NCBI RefSeq assembly: GCF_019175385.1
Contig: NC_083344.1
Location: forward strand, 3,200,965 to 3,264,964
Length of the DNA stretch: 64,000 bases
From: Lycium barbarum
Lineage: Eukaryota > Streptophyta > Magnoliopsida > Solanales > Solanaceae
Direction: 5' to 3'
Positions 23,887-34,284 of this stretch are shown piece by piece (position 1 is the first letter of the stretch; each line of letters starts with the position of its first letter). Under the pieces are notes generated by a model, which was not told where the DNA came from, did not search any database, and worked only from the letters and a program-made list of their open reading frames with translations. Position numbers and translations under genes: made by a program.

Positions 23887-25060
23887 TTCTAATCTTGGTG
23901 CTTGAAGTTATGATCACCATTGCTGATTCTTAGATTCCTGCTATCTTTAAGTGAAAGAGTTAATCCATATATACCTTTGGTATTTCCGAATATCTTTCTA
24001 TTGTACTCTCTCTGTCTTCAATGACTAAACTTTTTGCTTGAATTATCTTATGAGTGTGTTTTCTCCTTTTCATTGCACCATGGGTGCGTTAGCCTTACAT
24101 ATTGAATTTGATGGAATTGAATCATTGAGAAATACATGACCATATAGTAAATTTATTTAAATAACTGGAGTTACGGGTGATATAGTTGCTCTATGAATCG
24201 GGATCACGTTTGTGCAATGTTCATCGATGTTATCTAACTGACTGGTATTATAAGCATAATTTCCTGCTAACCAGCCAAAATCACGACTTCGGAACCATAT
24301 ACTAATTACTGAAACAAAGGTACTGTAATCTTGAGAGATTTGCAATTTCATTGATGAAATAACTACAAATGGCAGGCTGAATGCCTTAATCGGAATGATT
24401 AGCAGTCCCTAGTGTATTCATACAGACTGACAGTTCCTATTGATAGTCCCCCGTTGTTTGGTTGTGAAGTATGAATATTCAAGCAATGTAACATATATAT
24501 CATCTTCATATATCCTACTTACTGCCTCATTAAGAGCCTTTCCGGTAAATTCTAATCAGGATGAAACCTGGGGAAATAGTTCAGCTCGTAAAATGTATCT
24601 CTGTGTTAGGAATGATAAAGCTTCAAATTGATTATGTTGCAATTATTGGTGATGATTTTCCTGTATATAGTCTTTAATTGGAATGCTCCTAACTTGCCTT
24701 CATTCGGGATCTTGGTTACTGGGGTCACTGATCACAAGACCAAGTCCCCGAATTTGAGTTTTGTTATTACAACCAATTTCTTTCGGCATCTCAAAACGGC
24801 ATATGATCTCTTTTCGGAGAAAATTAATCATTTATGTTTGCCCAATTGTTGTGTAAGCACCTTTGGAATTGGGGAATGGTCCCATACTGTCAAGTCCCCG
24901 TTTCATGAATAGTCTCGGGGAATGGATAAATTTTGTCGGCTTATATATCATCGATGCATAATTTCGCGTTGCCGAACAATCTGTCCTCTAACAGTACCCA
25001 TTCTTTGAATCTGAACGAAAATTCAAATATTTGGGTTTGAAGTTTCTACATTTGGGGTTC
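23887..25060. other. Retrotransposon internal DNA without a recognisable gene
   Basis: Between antisense gene 2 and the pol remnant. A 94-codon open frame at 24628-24912 (plus) has no recognised motif and no support from neighbouring frames. The phrase CAAGTCCCCG occurs at about 24742 and 24890. Probably non-coding internal sequence. Confidence 0.4.
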
Positions 25061-26010
25061 TTTTATATTAAAAGTCCCATTAACTTGATTCACCACCAAT
25101 TGCGAATCACCATGTACCTTGATTCTCTCTGCTTCATATTCCAAAGTAAGTTTTAAACCTGCAATAACGGACTCAAAATCGGCCTCTTTGTAGTTTTAAA
25201 CCTGCAATAACGGTCTCAAAATCGGCCTCTTTGTTAGTTCCTTTTGTACATTTTATGGCTTGGCGTAAAATTTCTCCGATCGAGACCTTGAGAATTACGC
25301 CTAATCCCAAACCATTTTCATTCGATGACCCATCTGTATAAAGGGTTCAAATTTCAAAGGACAATCCCAAAGTCGCAATGGCCTCTTTCTCAATGCCTAA
25401 CGATATTTTTGAACTAAAATCAGCTAAGACTTGTGCTTTTATGGCATTTCGGGGTTGTTAGGTTGTATCGAACTTACTAAATTCGATTGTCCATTTGGAT
25501 AGCCTTCTTGACAATTCCGGCTAGCGAAGAATACTCCGGGGGGGGGGGGGGGGGAGGGATGTCATGACTACGGAAGTAGGATGACATTGAAAGTAATGTC
25601 TTAATTTTCTAGCAGCATCAATTAAAGTTAAGGTTAATTTTTCTAAGTGAGGATACCTAGTCTCGACATCAACAAGTGTTTTACTGACATAATAAATTAG
25701 ATATTGTTTACCTTTTTCTTTATGTACGAGGATACGCTTACCGACACTCTGAGACGGGGAGGTAGATCAACAACTTCTCTCCAGGGTTAGGCTTTGATAA
25801 CAACGACAGGCTTGATAAATACTTTTTTAGATCCTGTAGTGCTTGTTTGCATTCTGGTGTCCATACAAAGTTTTGTTACTTCTTATGTACGGTGAAGGAT
25901 TAGCGACATCTCTCTGATGACCTGGGAATGAATCTGGACAATGCTGTTGCTCTTCCCGTTAGGTTTTGTACTTCTCTCTTGCTTTTGAGCTCATCGGGAT
26001 TGAAGTGTTA
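25061..26010 (-). pseudogene. Decayed pol: end of reverse transcriptase and RNase H
   Basis: Read on the minus strand, 25990-25780 gives VQNLTGRATALSRFIPRSSE and then TPECKQALQDLKKYL...PNPGEKLLIYLPVSE, the RT-RNase H joint of Ty3/gypsy polyproteins. Further on, 25340-25080 gives TDGSSNENGLGLGVILK, NKEADFETVIAGL and ERIKVHGDSQLVVNQV, an RNase H fold with its Asp-Glu-Asp catalytic residues visible (TDGSS, EADFE, GDSQL). Frames are interrupted by stops, a 43-bp tandem duplication (25151-25237) and a G17 run (25538-25554). Upstream gag/protease/RT fingers and downstream integrase are missing. Confidence 0.7.
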
Positions 26011-26097
26011 TTTGAATCCCACGTCGATGTGTCCCCTGTTATTCTCTTAGTTGCGTCAACCAATCCAAAGTAATAACGCTTGCGTAAACAGAGTGAT

Positions 26098-26113
26098 CTT
26101 ACAGACGGCACCA
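26098..26113 (-). other. Primer-binding site of the Tat-type element
   Basis: Three bases inside the 5' LTR end the minus strand reads TGGTGCCGTCTGTAAG. The TGG start is the complement of a tRNA CCA end. The first ten bases are also complementary to the mature 3' end expected for the tRNA-Val gene at 30118-30191. Confidence 0.55.
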
Positions 26114-26116
26114 AAC

Positions 26117-26765
26117 TGTTTGAGTCAAAAATCGTATTTTGCCCAAATAGTTAAATTAGTATTAAATCTTAAATAAGGTTAACTACAGTAGGTAGTAATT
26201 TGATAAAAATGATTGAATTAACACAAGCGAGTTATTAAATGTTGATAAAGAATAGGTAAACACAAGGAAAAAATAAACTTATGCCAATTATGATGAATAG
26301 TAGTAATGGATTTTTCCTTTGCCAAGAATGAACAAGAATGGACAAGAGCTTGATGATAAGAGAATCAGAATAATAATAATAAACAGAAAGTTATCAACAA
26401 TCCTGTATTTTTCCGTAAGTATTCGATGCCTAGATATACAAGTTATAGTCCTATTTATAGGTATCTAATCCTATTTGATACCTTTCCCGTTGTGTGTATG
26501 TAACGGCAATCATTAATTGCTGAATTAATGATTGTCATTTAATTCCTTGATTCTAGCTGTTAGAAACCATTTTTTAGTAACTGCATTAACTCTATTTAAT
26601 GCATAATCAAGAGGGTCTCGTATGTTGACCATGTCGTCGGTATCAGCTTCCTCTTCGTAAAGCTGTGCTCAGCATTACTATCAGATCTTTATACGCCATT
26701 GTATTTAACTGATACGTGTCAACTATATGTTGGTCCACGTGTTAAGCGCGATTTTCAGCCACACA
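26117..26765 (-). repeat. 5' LTR of the Tat-type element
   Basis: 649 bp; pairs with 16474-17178. Ends in CACACA next to the target duplication CATAT. Confidence 0.85.
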
Positions 26766-27077
26766 CATATAAATCTTGTGAATGTCACATGCCGCGTATA
26801 TAAATACTCTAGGTTCATTTTGGTCCATACGGACTTATTTCACTCCAATACTTCAAAATTTCTTTTAAAGAAAATTAGGGGGAAAATTAAGTATCTTATA
26901 TAATGAAATTCTAGTGACAAAACACAAGTGAATCCAAAAAGGGACCTAGCAAAATGAAGCAGCACAACAACAGAGGCAACTTTTGACCAGCCCAACAAGA
27001 AGAAACAAACAGTTTTAGAATCAAACAAAAATCCAAAGTACATTACAATCCATCTTGACTCGAGGGAACCGCGTGGG

Positions 27078-27535
27078 TTGTTCTTAGGTTTTTTCTATGT
27101 ACTGAAAGATGAATGTAGTGTTCGGGTTTGTTCTGAATTTTCTATCTTATTTGGTTCTATCATAATTATGTTTTACTTTAAAAAGATTTTTTTGGTGGAA
27201 AAATGTTTTCTTTGTAGAAAAAGATTCTACCATATCTATCCTTCTTTTGGAGGAAAAGTTTGAACTTTTATAAATAGGAGATCTTTTCTTCTCATAAACA
27301 ACATAGTATCATCCACATTGTAGTCATTTAGAGAGTTTTGCTTAGGGGGAGATTATTCTCCCATAGTTTTTAATGTTTTTTTGTTAATCTTCTCATATGT
27401 AGGTCAATTGACCAAACCATATAAGAATATTATGCTTATTTTAGTATAGTTCTTTTTGTTGTCTGATTTATCATTGTTAAAGATTTGCAATTATTAGCTT
27501 CCGCACGCGCCCTTTTATTTTGATCCCAAACATAT
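27078..27535 (+). mobile_element. Possible LTR fragment
   Basis: Contains TTTTATAAATAGGAGATC, TTAGGGGGAGATTATTC and CTTCCGCACGCGCC...GATCCCAAACA in the order seen in plant copia-type LTRs (TATA, leader, 3' end). No partner LTR, clear TG start or target duplication was found, so this is tentative. Confidence 0.3.
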
Positions 27536-27707
27536 AGAAAGGGTTCTCTAAATTCAATTACATTCATTATTTTCAATTCGTACTATGTATACATATGAAC
27601 TTTTTTAAAATTCTACATCTGCCCTCCTGCCTTTGGAATGGAAGTGAAACGATACATTCTCTGTTCGGATTAATCGTGCCATGTAGTTTCTAAGGGGATA
27701 CATTTAC

Positions 27708-28055
27708 TCCCTGCGTTTTAAATTATTGTCCTGTGTTTTAAAAATAGTTATCTCAAATTATTTGTCATATTTTCTAAAAATAATTATTTCAAATTATTTG
27801 TCACTTTTGAAGTTCAAAACTAAATTCATCATTTTTTTCTCATTTTCCCGTAGTAATAATTATTCTTAAAGACTACAAAACCTCAAATATGGGGAGATAA
27901 CATCATGACATACATATGCGGTAAATACTAAATGCAGAGAGATTATATCTTAAGACATGAACGAGGGTAAAATAGTCAAAACCCTCCTAATTAATTTTTC
28001 ATAAGAGGCGTGTAAGAGACAAACGCGGTAGATAATATGAGACAAAGAGAGTACT
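27708..28055. mobile_element. Stowaway-like MITE
   Basis: Left end ACTCCCTGCGTTTTAAATTA; right end AAAGAGAGTACT, with repeated CAAATTATTTGTCA words between. Ends are imperfect. Confidence 0.4.
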
Positions 28056-28118
28056 ACTCTCTGGATGACAAACGTCTTCGACAGAGTTCCTTCCATGTGG
28101 TTTGCTAGAATATATATA

Positions 28119-29179
28119 GGCAAAAGTCATAGATAGCCCCCTAAACTTTGCCACATTTTCCTCTGGGCTACCTAAACTGAGGGTTGTACCTATTGGGTAC
28201 CTAAACCAGTCTAAATTGATCCTATTGGGTACCTTTTGCCTATGTGGTGCCTACGTGGCGCAGCAACTGATTCCACTTTTTCTTAGGCGCGTGGACAGCC
28301 CTTTCATCCTTAATTTTTTTTTTGTTAAAATTTTACCTCTTTTAAATAAAATTAATAGATAAATTAATAAAAAATTAACCCACCTGCCCAACCCCCATCC
28401 CCGCCCGTCTGACCCCACCCCACCCTCCCCTTTTTCCCGTCTGTCACAACTCCTCCCCTTTCTCCACTGTGACATTCTGTTCAATTCTTCTTCTTCTTCC
28501 TTTTTTTTTTTCTCTTCTTCCTCTTCATTATAACAATTCATTTCTTTTAATTATTTATATAAAATTAATTTGTGAATTGGATGTTATTTCTTATCACCAT
28601 TTTTTTTGTCCTTTTCAGATCTAAAAAGTAACATTACCATTTTGTTCACCCGAAAAAATGGAGATTTACCATTACTATGACTCTTTTTTTTCATCTCACC
28701 TTTCATTAAAGGTTGGTGGGTCTTATAAAGACATTGATAGACCTAAATAAGAGAAGAAAAAGGAAATAAATTATTGGTGGGTTGGGGGGACGGCGGTTGG
28801 GGTTGGTGGTGCGACGGCCAGTGGTGGGGGAGCGGCGACTGGTTGCAGTTGAGGGGGGGCGAGGCTGGTTGCAATTCGGGGGGGGGGGGGGGGCGGCGAA
28901 GGGGATGAAATTTAGGGGGGGGTGGTTGTATAATTTATTTTTTAATTATTATGATGGACCCCCCCCCCCCCACACCGCCACGTGTCATGTTTTCATTTGA
29001 CAAAGTTGCCACGTCACGGAGAGTGTAATACACTCTCCTAATTTTACTGATTATTGTGAAAAAGGTACCCAATAGGATCGAATTTGGACTTGTCTAGGTA
29101 CTCAATAGGTACAACCCTCGGTTCAGGTATCTTAGAGGAAAATGTGGTAAAGTTTAGGGGGCTATCTATGACTTTTGCC
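28119..29179. mobile_element. Long-TIR foldback element (MULE-like, non-autonomous)
   Basis: The first about 118 bp, starting GGCAAAAGTCATAGATAGCC, reappear as the reverse complement at the right end (...GGCTATCTATGACTTTTGCC). The flanks on both sides read ATATATATA, a possible 9-bp target duplication as in Mutator-like elements, although low complexity weakens this. The interior has CAC/GGG-rich tracts, G runs at 28878-28893 and 28915-28922 and a C run at 28959-28971. Open frames inside are composition artefacts. Confidence 0.75.
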
Positions 29180-29211
29180 ATATATATAAGAAAATATCAA
29201 TGATTGTCAAT

Positions 29212-30095
29212 AGCGTTTTAAAAGGGCGGGGGCGTGAGGCGGAGCGTTTTACTCAGTACAGTATGAGGTGTAAGCCCTGTGGATCTTTAAATTTTTAATT
29301 AATAATGTAGTAAAATAGTACAATAATCCAAAATTATAAAATATACATTAATAGTTTTAAAAAATTAAAAACAGAAGAAACTCATAGAAAACAAAACTTC
29401 TCACATGATTTTATAGTATAAATGATGAAATGTTATAAAAACTATTCTGAGATGCAAATCAACTCTAACATCTTAACTTTCAAACAATAAAAGAATCACA
29501 ATTTCTTAAAATATATTACTATCATACTATGCATGCAATTTACCTCCCTAAAGGAAAATAATCAATAAACTTTATCAGTGTATAATTAAAACATCAATCT
29601 TTCATGAATAAAAACAAAATTACTTTCAAATAGCAAAATAATAAAGTATGATAATTTTGAGACATGGGACAAAAACATGAAGCCAATGACAAGTGAAGAT
29701 GTAAAATTCGGTGTGAAGATGTAAAATTCGGCTATGTATTTGAAAATAAATGTTAAGTGCTATTTACCCTCTATTTACCCTAGTTCTATCAAATAGTGAA
29801 TATGCAATACCACAGCTTGTTGTTTGAGTTATTTCTCAATCTTCTAATTTCTACAGATGATAAAACTACTAAGCATAATTCATTTAATAAAGAATTACGA
29901 GGATCAAAGCTGTTAATTAAGAAATTTGACACATTATTTTGTGTAAGAACTGTTAGGCGACCCCGAGCGTTGGGCGTGTTTAGGATGTATTGTCAGGCAC
30001 TTAGGGCATAAGCCTCATAAAACAAGCCCCACATGTAGGCCTCGAGGCGTTTACTAGTGCCCCGCCCCAGGTCGAGTCTTAAAACTACCTTTTAA
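29212..30095. mobile_element. GCGTTTTAAAA-type TIR element
   Basis: Left end TAGCGTTTTAAAAGGGCGGG...GCGTGAGGCG; right end reads ...TCGAGGCGTTTACTAGTGCC...CGAGTCTTAAAACTACC, roughly the inverted equivalent. This GC-rich ends/AT-rich middle layout is a common Solanaceae repeat. It ends about 22 bp before the tRNA gene. Confidence 0.45.
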
Positions 30096-30117
30096 AATAC
30101 TGATCAATTAGCAAGTA

Positions 30118-30191
30118 GGTGTTGTGGTGTAGTTGGTTATCACGTCAGTCTAACACACTGAAGGTCTCCGGTTCGAGTCCGGGCGACGGCA
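30118..30191 (+). tRNA. tRNA-Val (anticodon AAC)
   Basis: Cloverleaf visible: D arm GTGTAGTTGGTTATCAC, anticodon stem-loop TCAGT-CTAACAC-ACTGA with anticodon AAC at 30152-30154, T arm TCCGG-TTCGAGT-CCGGG, and box B GGTTCGAGTCC at 30170-30180. The core matches plant tRNA-Val(AAC). The acceptor stem GGTGTTG/CGACGGC has one G-G mismatch (positions 2-71) and G-T pairs, so function is not certain. A T5 Pol III stop follows. Confidence 0.8.
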
Positions 30192-30211
30192 CATTATTCT
30201 GTACTTGTGAC

Positions 30212-30216
30212 TTTTT
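30212..30216 (+). terminator. Pol III terminator (TTTTT)
   Basis: T5 run 21 bases after the tRNA-Val 3' end, the usual RNA polymerase III stop. Confidence 0.6.
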
Positions 30217-30419
30217 AACAACAATTTGAGTGATTGTTATGTTTCATATTATATGTTGTACTTGTTATCTACATAAATGTTTGTTGTTTTCTGATGTGAT
30301 GTAAAGAGAGAATTAAACGGTAAAATGTTACTTATTGTTTCATACCATATTGTGTATCTGTTCTTTTTAGTTAATTATTCAAGAAGATTACTTGCTTCAA
30401 AATACTATACTCGTAACAA

Positions 30420-30650
30420 CTTGTTTGGATGATTGTTACATATTATATTGTACTATATTATTTTGATGAATATAACGTGTGGATAAGTTGTATCAGATGA
30501 ATATAACGTGTGGTTAGATGTATAATTTTTCGTTGTTTTGATTTAGCGATACGATATGGTAATAAAATTAAAGTAACAATGAAATAATCAAACATTATAT
30601 TTAAAGTAACAATACCATACAATATAATAGGTAACAGCCATTCAAACAAG
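30420..30650. mobile_element. Small TIR MITE
   Basis: Left end CTTGTTTGGATGATTGTTAC; right end GTAACAGCCATTCAAACAAG, its imperfect reverse complement. About 230 bp with no gene. A short internal repeat (GAATATAACGTGTGG) occurs twice near 30468 and 30500. Confidence 0.65.
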
Positions 30651-30724
30651 CTGTAAGTGTATATATCTACCGGAATATATATTGTTCTTGTAAAATGTTT
30701 CTAAATTAATTAAAACACCAAGGA

Positions 30725-30965
30725 TATGGTAGGTAGGTTGGGGGAGCTCTTTTCTGTTAACTAGTTATCATGGATTTGAGTTCTAGGAGTGAAGAACTTC
30801 TTGTATAATTGGGATTCCTTCTCTGTCAATTGGAGACTACGAGTTCGAGTTCCGGGAACGAAAGACTTCTTGTTAGGAGCTTTTTACCTCCAACATGAAT
30901 TTAAATTAGTTGAGCTAGTAAGTTGCGGAACCGATACTTAAATATATGTGCGACAAAACTAAGAG
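30725..30965 (+). mobile_element. tRNA-derived SINE-like relic
   Basis: Contains TTGGGGGAGCTC, box-B-like ACGAGTTCGAGTTCCGGG, GGAGCTTTTTACCTCC and ATTTAAATTAGTTGAGC, in the order of Solanaceae SINEs. It carries a duplicated middle section (GAGTTCTAGGAGTGAAGAAC / GAGTTCCGGGAACGAAAGAC). Confidence 0.4.
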
Positions 30966-31129
30966 TCAGATCCTATTTTATTAGTATTAGTATATGTTTT
31001 AAGTCAAAATCTAGTAAATGATATTGTGATCATGCTTCTCTCTCATCTGGAATTGTCAAATGGAAATGACTAACAATAATGTTTATAGCAGCAAAATAAA
31101 AATAGTAGCTTTGAAATGTTAGATAAACG

Positions 31130-31408
31130 ATGAGTTTCATGAAGAAACCCTATCCACTTATTTTCAAATACATTTTTATTGTATTTTTCATAATATATAC
31201 TGGCAAGTTGGTTTACCAATCAATATTCTTGGACCACTTACTTTCAATTATTCTTAGCAAAGAACGAATTGATGAGTTCATCTTCAAAGGTCTTTATCTT
31301 GATTGCTTTATTGGCATGCCACTCTCTAGTCATAACTATTTCGGCTACAGGTACAATTCGAGAGAATTGGAGAAATTTGATGAGTTTACTCTTTTCTTTT
31401 TGAAGTAA
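31130..31408 (+). other. Unrecognised 92-codon open frame
   Basis: Begins MSFMKKPYPLIFKYIFIVFF, a basic start followed by a hydrophobic segment of about 20 residues that could be a membrane or signal segment. The C-terminal 30 codons lie in the first unit of the tandem repeat and are partly preserved as codons in the second (HNYFDYKYNS). No known domain and no visible promoter; it may be an exon of a decayed gene or chance. Low certainty. Confidence 0.2.
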
Positions 31409-32310
31409 CTCTGATCAACTACCTCCATAGTTGTAAGTTCTTGTCACGATTTCGTTACATCATTTTGGATATGCCGTGATTCATTCGGAAGTAACTTTTG
31501 AAAAGAAAAAAAATACAATTACACCAACAAACCCGTGTAATTCCATGAGTAGGGTCTGACAGAGTAGTGTGTACGCAGATCTTATCACTATCTTGTGAAA
31601 GTAGTGAGGTTGTTTTCGATAGACTCTCGGCTCAAATAAAGAAAGGGAATTTTTGAAAAAAATTATATATCCATTCATGTTGTAGAAAACATGATCGTGT
31701 CACTTAATAACTTTTGATGTATTATTTGTTTCATCATCTTACATCGATGCCATTGTTCTTGGTTCATAACTATTTCGACTATAAGTACAATTCGATTGAT
31801 GTGGAGAATTTGATGAGTTTACTCTTTTCTTTTCGAAGTAACTCCGATCAGCTAGCTGCTTATAAGTTTGTTCTTGTCACGATTTTGTCATATCATTTTG
31901 ATATATATGTCATGATCCATACAGAAGTAATTTTAAAAAGAGATTAGTATACTGAGTTTTATTTATTGATGATGTAGAAAACAAGATCGCCTCACTTAAC
32001 AACTTTTGATTTATTCATTGTCATTTTCTTACAATTCAACAACATATTACGACGACACCATTGCTTTTGGTTCAAAGATAAATATTTCAATTATGGGTAC
32101 AATTCGATATAATTAGAGCAATTTGATGATGACTTTACTCTTTTCTTTTCAAAGTAGCTCTTATAAGCTATCCCTTTATAAGTTATTTTCATGATTTCAG
32201 CATATCATTTTGGATATGCCATGATCCATGAGGAAGTTATTTTCGAAAAACGTATTAAGTATTATCCATTGATGATGTAGAAAATATCGTGTCACTTAAT
32301 AATCAATTGC
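31310..32310 (+). repeat. Three degenerate tandem units of about 300 bp
   Basis: Common words recur in the same order: CATAACTATTTCG.CTA.A.GTACAATTCGA, then TTTGATGAGTTTACTCTTTTC, then CACGATTT...CATATCATTTTG.ATAT, then TGTAGAAAACA.GATCG and CTTAATAACTTTTGAT. Units start near 31322, 31757 and 32065. Unit one is lengthened by a SINE fragment (31508-31640). An open frame (31130-31408, plus) runs into unit one with a hydrophobic N-terminus, but the other units carry stops; no family was recognised. Confidence 0.6.
31508..31640 (-). mobile_element. TS-like SINE fragment
   Basis: Contains GGGTCTGACAGAGTAGTGTG, TACGCAGATCTTATCACTAT and TTTTCGATAGACTCTCGGCTC, the complementary orientation of the TS SINE. 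It interrupts the first unit of the tandem repeat. Confidence 0.65.
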
Positions 32311-32446
32311 AGACAAGTGTTTAAACTAGATATGTGTTAAATTGAGAAAAAGATAGGTAACTTATCAGAACCAATAAAATTAAATTGAGCATATAAATGT
32401 TTTTGCACCGTCATTTGTTAAATTAACTCATACGAAAATTTTCTAA

Positions 32447-34284
32447 TCTATATATAATATAAAGCTAGGAATAGAAAATGTGATGTGACACCTCTCTATG
32501 GCCTAGAAACCCATTTATCTTTTTTTCTCCTTTTTTTGAATTTTTCTTCATTTAAAATTACTATGTTGTATATTAAAAAGTCAAAAAAATCACTCTCTTA
32601 ATGATAATCCATTAATTACACATCTTAATTCTCTTAATATCTAATACTAATCAAATGACAATTCATTGTATATGTTACAATATTTTGATTGCAACATTTT
32701 GGTAACTCAAGAGCCACGAGTAAGCAGTATGGGCTTTTTCCATGATAGTTGGAGATGTGATGATTCATTTCCGTTATACAATTATTTTTCCTCCTATTTT
32801 TTTTTAGTTTTTCCTTCATTCTTTTCATTCATTAATTTGTTTTATATAATTTTTTAAATCATATTTATGGAGTACATCTAATTATATCTCATGAGTTACA
32901 AAAAACCTCCATATATTTGCATTCTCTACTGAAATAAGATGTCTCCTCAACTCCCTTCTACCTAATTCTTATGGTTTAACCAATCTATAAATAACAATCA
33001 CATATGGAGTTGTTGGACGCTCATTTTCGTTTTCTCCTCCTTCGTTTTTACCTTAGTTGAAAATTTTGTTTGAGGCTTTCTGCAATGTCTAAACACAGTG
33101 AATGAATTTTTGGTAAGTGATGTTGCTAATCTCCGTTGTTTTGTTCTTTTATTCTTTCATATATATATATATATATATGTTAATCTCTATTATTTTGTTC
33201 CATAAGAATTCTAAATATATTTTTCTCCTTTTTTGGTTTTTTTTTCCTTCGTTTAATTCATTGACCGATTTATTTAATAACTAACATTATTACTTCTATC
33301 CTGTTTATTGCATCTAATTACGTCTAAGTTATAAAAAAACCTTCATCTATTAGCATTTCACTTAAATAATATGTTTCATCAACTTCCTTATTGTACCTAA
33401 ATTTTCATGGCTTAACCAATTTGTAAATTAACAATCATAAATGGAGTTGTTGATGCTCTTTTAGATTTTTTTCCAATTTTCTTTGACCTTAGTTGATTGT
33501 TTTTTTTTTTTTTTTTTTTTAAGGTTGTTCACCTTCAATTTCGTAGTTATTTTTACTTTTTGTGTTGTAGTTTTTCACATTTTATTAATTTTGTTGTTGT
33601 CTTCTCCTCTAGCATCTTATTTACTTGAAATCCGTCACTTTAATTATCTTCCGTTCTCAACAAGTAATTAGAGATGTCTATACTTGAAAAATGTAGCAGA
33701 CAATAATTAAATTAAACAAAGCAAGACTATACTTCTTACTATTTCTTTTACACGTATTCGATGTTTTTCACTTTTATTATTTACAAGCTATTTATAATTA
33801 TTTTGTAAAAATACCTAGGAAAAAAACGTAAGATGTTAAACTTTTAGTTTTAAACACCTTACATATCCAAGAATGGATTATTATAACAGGTATTTTTAGT
33901 TATTTTATCTTTCCATTTAAGTTTTGTACTCAATAAGGGTCAGCATTAATTGAGAGGTGCGTCAAACATTTCACAACCACCCATAACCATTATCCTCAAA
34001 ACGTCAACTTAAAAGATAGCGATAAGCCAATAAGGTGAATAATGGTCACTTACTTTTTTTTCTCGATTTATTCTCCTCATACTTAGTGGTTCAGCTTTCC
34101 ATAATTGATAGTTTTCTCAACATTCATATCTATGTATAATGCTAAATAATTATATGCATTGGCTATTTACACCAAATCTGTTATTATAGTTAAGTGTTTT
34201 AATAGTGTGAATATTCATTAACTAACATTATCATATACTATAATTTATTTTAATGACCGCGCGAAGCGCAGATAAATTTTCTAG
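32447..34284 (+). mobile_element. Non-autonomous Helitron A
   Basis: Starts TCTATATATAATATAAAGC after an A and ends with a short hairpin (GCGC-GAA-GCGC), 10 bases, then CTAG, before a T. These are Helitron hallmarks. 1838 bp, AT-rich, without Rep/helicase sequence. The T that follows CTAG is the first base of another Helitron 5' end. Confidence 0.75.

Larger units (their letters stand above)
16474..26765 (-). mobile_element. Ty3/gypsy (Tat-type) LTR retrotransposon, internally deleted
   Basis: Two direct repeats, 16474-17178 and 26117-26765, start TGTTTGAGTCAAAAATCG and end ...CACA/TACA on the plus strand. They are flanked by the perfect 5-bp duplication CATAT (16469-16473 and 26766-26770). 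Orientation is minus: the primer-binding site adjoins the right LTR and a purine-rich tract (AAAAAATGGAGGGACTATC) adjoins the left one. Inside, only a decayed RT/RNase H stretch of pol remains on the minus strand, while two plus-strand genes fill the part next to the 3' LTR. Antisense ORFs in that position are a known trait of Tat elements such as RIRE2 and Grande. No gag, protease or integrase was recognised, so the copy is non-autonomous. LTR differences and many stops show it is not young. Confidence 0.85.

Noticed and set aside
28251..29000. Glu/Lys-rich and Gly/Arg-rich frames on opposite strands
   Set aside because: Composition artefacts of G/C- and TTC-rich DNA inside a foldback element.
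31310..32310. CRISPR-like spaced repeat
   Set aside because: Units are long, degenerate and unevenly spaced, in plant nuclear DNA; no short identical repeats.
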